From: Candidatus Thorarchaeota archaeon
GTDB taxonomy: Archaea; Asgardarchaeota; Thorarchaeia; Thorarchaeales; Thorarchaeaceae
Reading direction: 5' to 3'
Assembly (NCBI GenBank): GCA_016840965.1
Contig: JAEORI010000260.1
Location: 1 to 8,030, forward strand
DNA length: 8,030 nucleotides
Shown piece by piece: positions 5,573-8,030 of the stretch (its first letter is position 1; each line of letters starts with the position of its first letter). Below the pieces are notes generated by a model. That model saw only the letters and a program-made list of their open reading frames with translations, was not told where the DNA came from and did not search any database. Position numbers and translations under genes: made by a program.

Positions 5573-5719
5573 GTGGCTTGGATTGGTGGTACAGTTGGTG
5601 CTGGCGCTGCTGTTGCAGCTGGAGCACAGAAACAGGATAAGGGAATATCAAAATGGATCTACATTGCATCGTTTGTTGCTGCATTGATTGCATTTCTGAT
5701 TGTCTTTTCACAAGTTTGA
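5573..5719 (+). CDS. Small Gly/Ala-rich membrane protein, 48 residues
   Basis: A GTG start follows a well-placed GGTGAT ribosome-binding site; the product reads MAWIGGTVGAGAAVAAGAQK and continues to ...FLIVFSQV. Residues 3-18 are a Gly/Ala-rich, weakly hydrophobic segment. A polar linker 'QKQDKGISK' (19-27) follows, then a clear membrane helix (28-46) rich in Ile, Phe, Val and Ala. It is therefore probably a one- or two-span membrane microprotein. I do not recognise the family. It has its own promoter and ends inside a terminator hairpin, so it is expressed alone. The 3' end faces the flavoprotein gene 35 bases away. A toxin-like peptide, a small regulator of a membrane complex or a structural peptide are all possible. 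Ribosome-binding site, hydrophobic pattern and terminator together make a real gene likely. Confidence 0.65.
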   Translation: MAWIGGTVGAGAAVAAGAQKQDKGISKWIYIASFVAALIAFLIVFSQV

Positions 5720-5750
5720 GGTGCGCGCTAGTCGCGCCTCATTCCTTCCT
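5718..5750 (+). terminator. Terminator hairpin, divergent relative of the repeat
   Basis: GAGGTGCG (5718-5725) pairs over 8 bases (one G-U) with CGCGCCTC (5733-5740), and the stem includes the stop codon of the small gene. A pyrimidine tract (CATTCCTTCCTTCT) follows, with further T runs at 5758-5767. GGTGCG..GTCGC..CCTC..TTCC matches the 3' end of the subtype B repeat, so it is probably a sixth, diverged copy. Confidence 0.65.
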
Positions 5751-5754
5751 TCTG

Positions 5755-7350
5755 TCACTTTTTCTTTTTCATTGCATTTTTGGCTGCATACCAGCCCGTA
5801 ATGATTGCAGTTGGTATTCCCGCTGGACTATAAGCCCATTGACCTGCTTGGTATACATTTGGAATCGGTGTTTTTACTGAGCCACCAATACTTCGGAGTT
5901 TGTTTACAACAGGAACTGGTGACAAGTACGACCAACCCACAATCGCCCCTTCTGAAGTTCCTGCTATTTTTGCTATACTGAGTGGGGTTGATGATGTTTG
6001 AAAGAGCACTTTTTCTTTCAAACCTGGATAGATGGTATTTGAAAGTGTATCTAACATGTGTTTTTCAATCTCAGATCGGAATTCTTGATACCAATTGGCT
6101 TCCTCGACTTTCTTCACTAAATCATATTCAAAGAGCATGCTGATTTCCACACCTGTTTTACCCTCAGGAGCCAGAGCAGGGTTTCTAAATGCAGGAATCG
6201 AAATTTCATAGGTCGTCAATTGGCAGTACTTGTCCAACCACTTCAGAATTTCTTCCTTTGACTTGCTCTCAAAATTCTCAATCAAAGAATCGAGTTCCGA
6301 CCAATGTACTTCGCCCAAGCCCTGCTTTGATGGTGTATAGAAGAAATGTCCATTTGAAATGGAGCTAAAGGTTTCCAATGGCATATCTACGCCAAGGAAT
6401 AATGAAATCACAGAATCGCAACCACGTTTTGAAAGAAGAAGCTCCTTCTGTTTCAAAATTTTTTGTGTAATCTTTTCATCCAAATCTCTAGTGTCTAATA
6501 TTCTGTATAATGTTTTTAAATCAGCACTCCAGATAAGAGTATCATATGAGTAGGTGTTGCCATCCTTGTCCTTCACTATGCTTTCAGAAGGAATGACTTC
6601 GATTATTTCAGTCTCTGTCTGGATTCTTCCATCCAACTCAATGATTCTTTGCGCTATTGCCTTTGGCAACTCACCAGTACCTCCCCTTGGATATATGTAA
6701 TCAGTATAGGAATAGAAGTACCCTAGGGCAAAAGATGTCGGTGTCTTCTTGAAGAAATGTTGAGCAATGATATCGATGAGGGATTGATTTGAGGTCAATT
6801 TTCCTAAATATGATTCCACGGGTTCATTTTGACGACTCATTCTTCGTAAGACAGGCAGGAATTTTGGCAACCAGCGAAGGAGATCTTTGAGATAGGCTCC
6901 GTCTTTCTCTTCTCTAAAGTTGGGATTATCAATAGCATACAAAATTCGCATGTCTTTCATGATTGCCTTAATTTTTGAGTCAATCTTGTCGATATCGCTG
7001 ACACTCTCTGGATACAATTTCTCTAGCAATCGTCTATAGTCATCCAAACCAGTTTCAGGAGATAAGTTGATTACATTATTCTCGATACCTATTGATACGG
7101 GACTATTGATGAAGTCAAGCTCGATTCCGAGAGCTTTGAGCATAGGATGAATTACCCCTGCATTTAGGATTGATCTTGCACCTGCATCAAATATGAATCC
7201 CTCTCGTTGAAATGAATTGAGGAGTCCACCGCATTCTTTGTTCTTCTCTAGTAAAAGAACATCATGTCCTGCTCTTGATAAATATGCGGCAGCAGTCAAT
7301 CCTGACATGCCTCCGCCAACAATGACTGTTCGATGATTGTTCTCGCTCAT
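5755..7350 (-). CDS. FAD-dependent oxidoreductase, phytoene desaturase / carotenoid isomerase / retinol saturase-like
   Basis: This 531-residue flavoprotein has a normal length for the CrtI/CrtISO/RetSat superfamily. The N-terminal dinucleotide fold is complete: 'VIVGGGMSGLTAAAYLSRAG' (9-28) with the GGGMSG turn at 12-17, the ribose-binding acid Glu35, and 'ECGGLLNSF' (39-47) contacting FAD. 'YPRGGTGELPKAIA' (220-233) with 'GRIQTETEIIEVI' (241-253) is the second family block. The C-terminal 'YQAGQWAYSPAGIPTAIITG' (500-519) closes the FAD site. The family desaturates, saturates or isomerises polyene lipids such as carotenoids, retinoids or isoprenoid chains; the exact substrate cannot be read from sequence. 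Its ATG overlaps the stop of the upstream SDR gene (ATGA), so the two are translationally coupled and probably act in one pathway. The KKKK tail is unusual but may only be a basic terminus. The protein is likely cytosolic or membrane-associated. Confidence 0.85.
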   Translation of the reverse strand: MSENNHRTVIVGGGMSGLTAAAYLSRAGHDVLLLEKNKECGGLLNSFQREGFIFDAGARSILNAGVIHPMLKALGIELDFINSPVSIGIENNVINLSPETGLDDYRRLLEKLYPESVSDIDKIDSKIKAIMKDMRILYAIDNPNFREEKDGAYLKDLLRWLPKFLPVLRRMSRQNEPVESYLGKLTSNQSLIDIIAQHFFKKTPTSFALGYFYSYTDYIYPRGGTGELPKAIAQRIIELDGRIQTETEIIEVIPSESIVKDKDGNTYSYDTLIWSADLKTLYRILDTRDLDEKITQKILKQKELLLSKRGCDSVISLFLGVDMPLETFSSISNGHFFYTPSKQGLGEVHWSELDSLIENFESKSKEEILKWLDKYCQLTTYEISIPAFRNPALAPEGKTGVEISMLFEYDLVKKVEEANWYQEFRSEIEKHMLDTLSNTIYPGLKEKVLFQTSSTPLSIAKIAGTSEGAIVGWSYLSPVPVVNKLRSIGGSVKTPIPNVYQAGQWAYSPAGIPTAIITGWYAAKNAMKKKK

Positions 7351-8030
7351 TCCAGACCCGCCATCTCTATTGATTTATGCCAAAGTTCTTCCGCTACATC
7401 ACTATCTAGTGCTGGAGGCGCTGGTTCTTCCTCCTCTGTAAGATTGAAGAACTTCCCACTTACACCCTCCATTTCTTTTGAAACACCCAAGTAATAAAGT
7501 GCTGTTGCTGAAATTTGTGGATTTTTTAAGAAACGATCGACTAAGTTTCTCTTATACCAGCGGTATATTCGACCATTGTTTAAACCAGTATTGCTTTTGA
7601 CGTTTCCAGGATGCATCGCGTTTATAGTCACGCCGCTACCTTTGAAATATTCATCAAATTTTATCATCGAAAGAAGTTGGGCTGTTTTCGCTACACCGTA
7701 ACTCCCTAAACCAGAATGTCGACGTTTTTCGTACTTCGAATCATGTAATCCAATGCCCCAAACAGCAAAGCGATGACCTTCTGAATTTACAAAGATGATG
7801 CGTGTTTTTCCTCGTGCTTTTAATTTATCCTTGAGCATGTAATTCATAACGAAAGACCCAAGATAGTCTACTTGAAAGACCAGCTCATTATCATCTTCAG
7901 TGATTATCTTTTTAGGTGAATAGATACCCGCATTATGGATAAGAACATCGATGTCGATAACTGACTCCAGAAGTTCCTTTCCAACTTGATGTACTTCAGA
8001 TAATCGTGAAAAATCTGCGATCTTATAATC
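7347..8030 (-). CDS. Short-chain dehydrogenase/reductase, retinol-dehydrogenase-like (N-terminus outside window)
   Basis: The reading frame is open from the window edge at 8030 to TGA at 7347-7349, giving 227 visible residues. An ATG at 7847 is internal, not the start. Numbering from the edge, 'DVLIHNAGIYSP' (28-39) is the NNAG-type motif. Ser83 in 'VNSEGHRF' and Tyr111/Lys115 in 'SYGVAKTA' form the catalytic set. 'HPGNVKSNTGLN' (140-151) matches the retinol dehydrogenase/WWOX branch of the family. The missing part is the N-terminal Rossmann TGxxxGIG segment, roughly 60-70 residues. These enzymes oxidise or reduce alcohols and ketones with NAD(P), often on retinoid, steroid or other lipids. 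The gene is coupled by a 4-base overlap to the flavoprotein, suggesting sequential redox steps on a hydrophobic substrate. The fold is certain; the substrate is not. Confidence 0.88.
   Translation of the reverse strand, partial: DYKIADFSRLSEVHQVGKELLESVIDIDVLIHNAGIYSPKKIITEDDNELVFQVDYLGSFVMNYMLKDKLKARGKTRIIFVNSEGHRFAVWGIGLHDSKYEKRRHSGLGSYGVAKTAQLLSMIKFDEYFKGSGVTINAMHPGNVKSNTGLNNGRIYRWYKRNLVDRFLKNPQISATALYYLGVSKEMEGVSGKFFNLTEEEEPAPPALDSDVAEELWHKSIEMAGLE

Noticed and set aside
82..5750. CRISPR array or integron attC array
   Set aside because: Spacing is irregular with genes between copies, copies are long and structured, attC core ends are absent, and no cas or integrase gene is present in the window.
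7347..7847. SDR starting at the ATG at 7847
   Set aside because: The frame stays open to the window edge and the upstream part encodes the conserved HNAG motif, so this ATG is internal.

Overview
The window looks archaeal, most likely an Asgard archaeon of the Thorarchaeota type. This rests on protein style and expression signals, not on a marker gene. The signs are: a secreted right-handed beta-helix protein with a signal peptide and a C-terminal membrane anchor; a leucine-rich-repeat protein whose 24-residue units contain 'IDLSPLS'; TATA-like boxes about 35-45 bases before several starts; a GGTGAT ribosome-binding site; and short transcription units separated by T-rich terminators. No rRNA, tRNA, CRISPR array, transposase or integrase was found.

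Layout. Positions 1-334 hold a strong hairpin (38-75), the first full copy of a structured repeat (82-197), a short inverted repeat and a 23-codon ORF. That ORF is in frame with, but separated by two TAG codons from, an LRR-like gene on + (335-1177). A 3'-half copy of the repeat follows the LRR gene. An unrecognised 113-residue gene lies on - (1311-1652). Next come a second full repeat copy (1722-1840) and a perfect hairpin terminator (1883-1916). A large surface beta-helix protein runs on - (about 4323 down to 1918). After a gene-poor stretch with a worn repeat remnant (4554-4591) there is a two-gene + operon: a 50-residue protein (4650-4802) that directly abuts a minimal-nucleotidyltransferase-like protein (4803-5354). 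This is a candidate toxin-antitoxin pair. Another 3'-half repeat follows, then a 48-residue Gly/Ala-rich membrane protein (5573-5719) with its own terminator. The right end is a - strand operon: an SDR dehydrogenase (8030 to 7347, start outside the window) translationally coupled to a phytoene-desaturase/retinol-saturase-like flavoprotein (7350 to 5755).

The most unusual element is the dispersed repeat. There are six copies or remnants, all on the + strand, in two sequence subtypes. The differences between subtypes often keep base pairing intact, which suggests selection on RNA structure. The 3' half forms a hairpin followed by a pyrimidine/T-rich tract and sits just after the stop codons of + genes, so it probably works as a terminator. 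The two full copies also carry a 5' half that can pair with the terminator's 3' side, giving an attenuator-like architecture or a compact stand-alone RNA.
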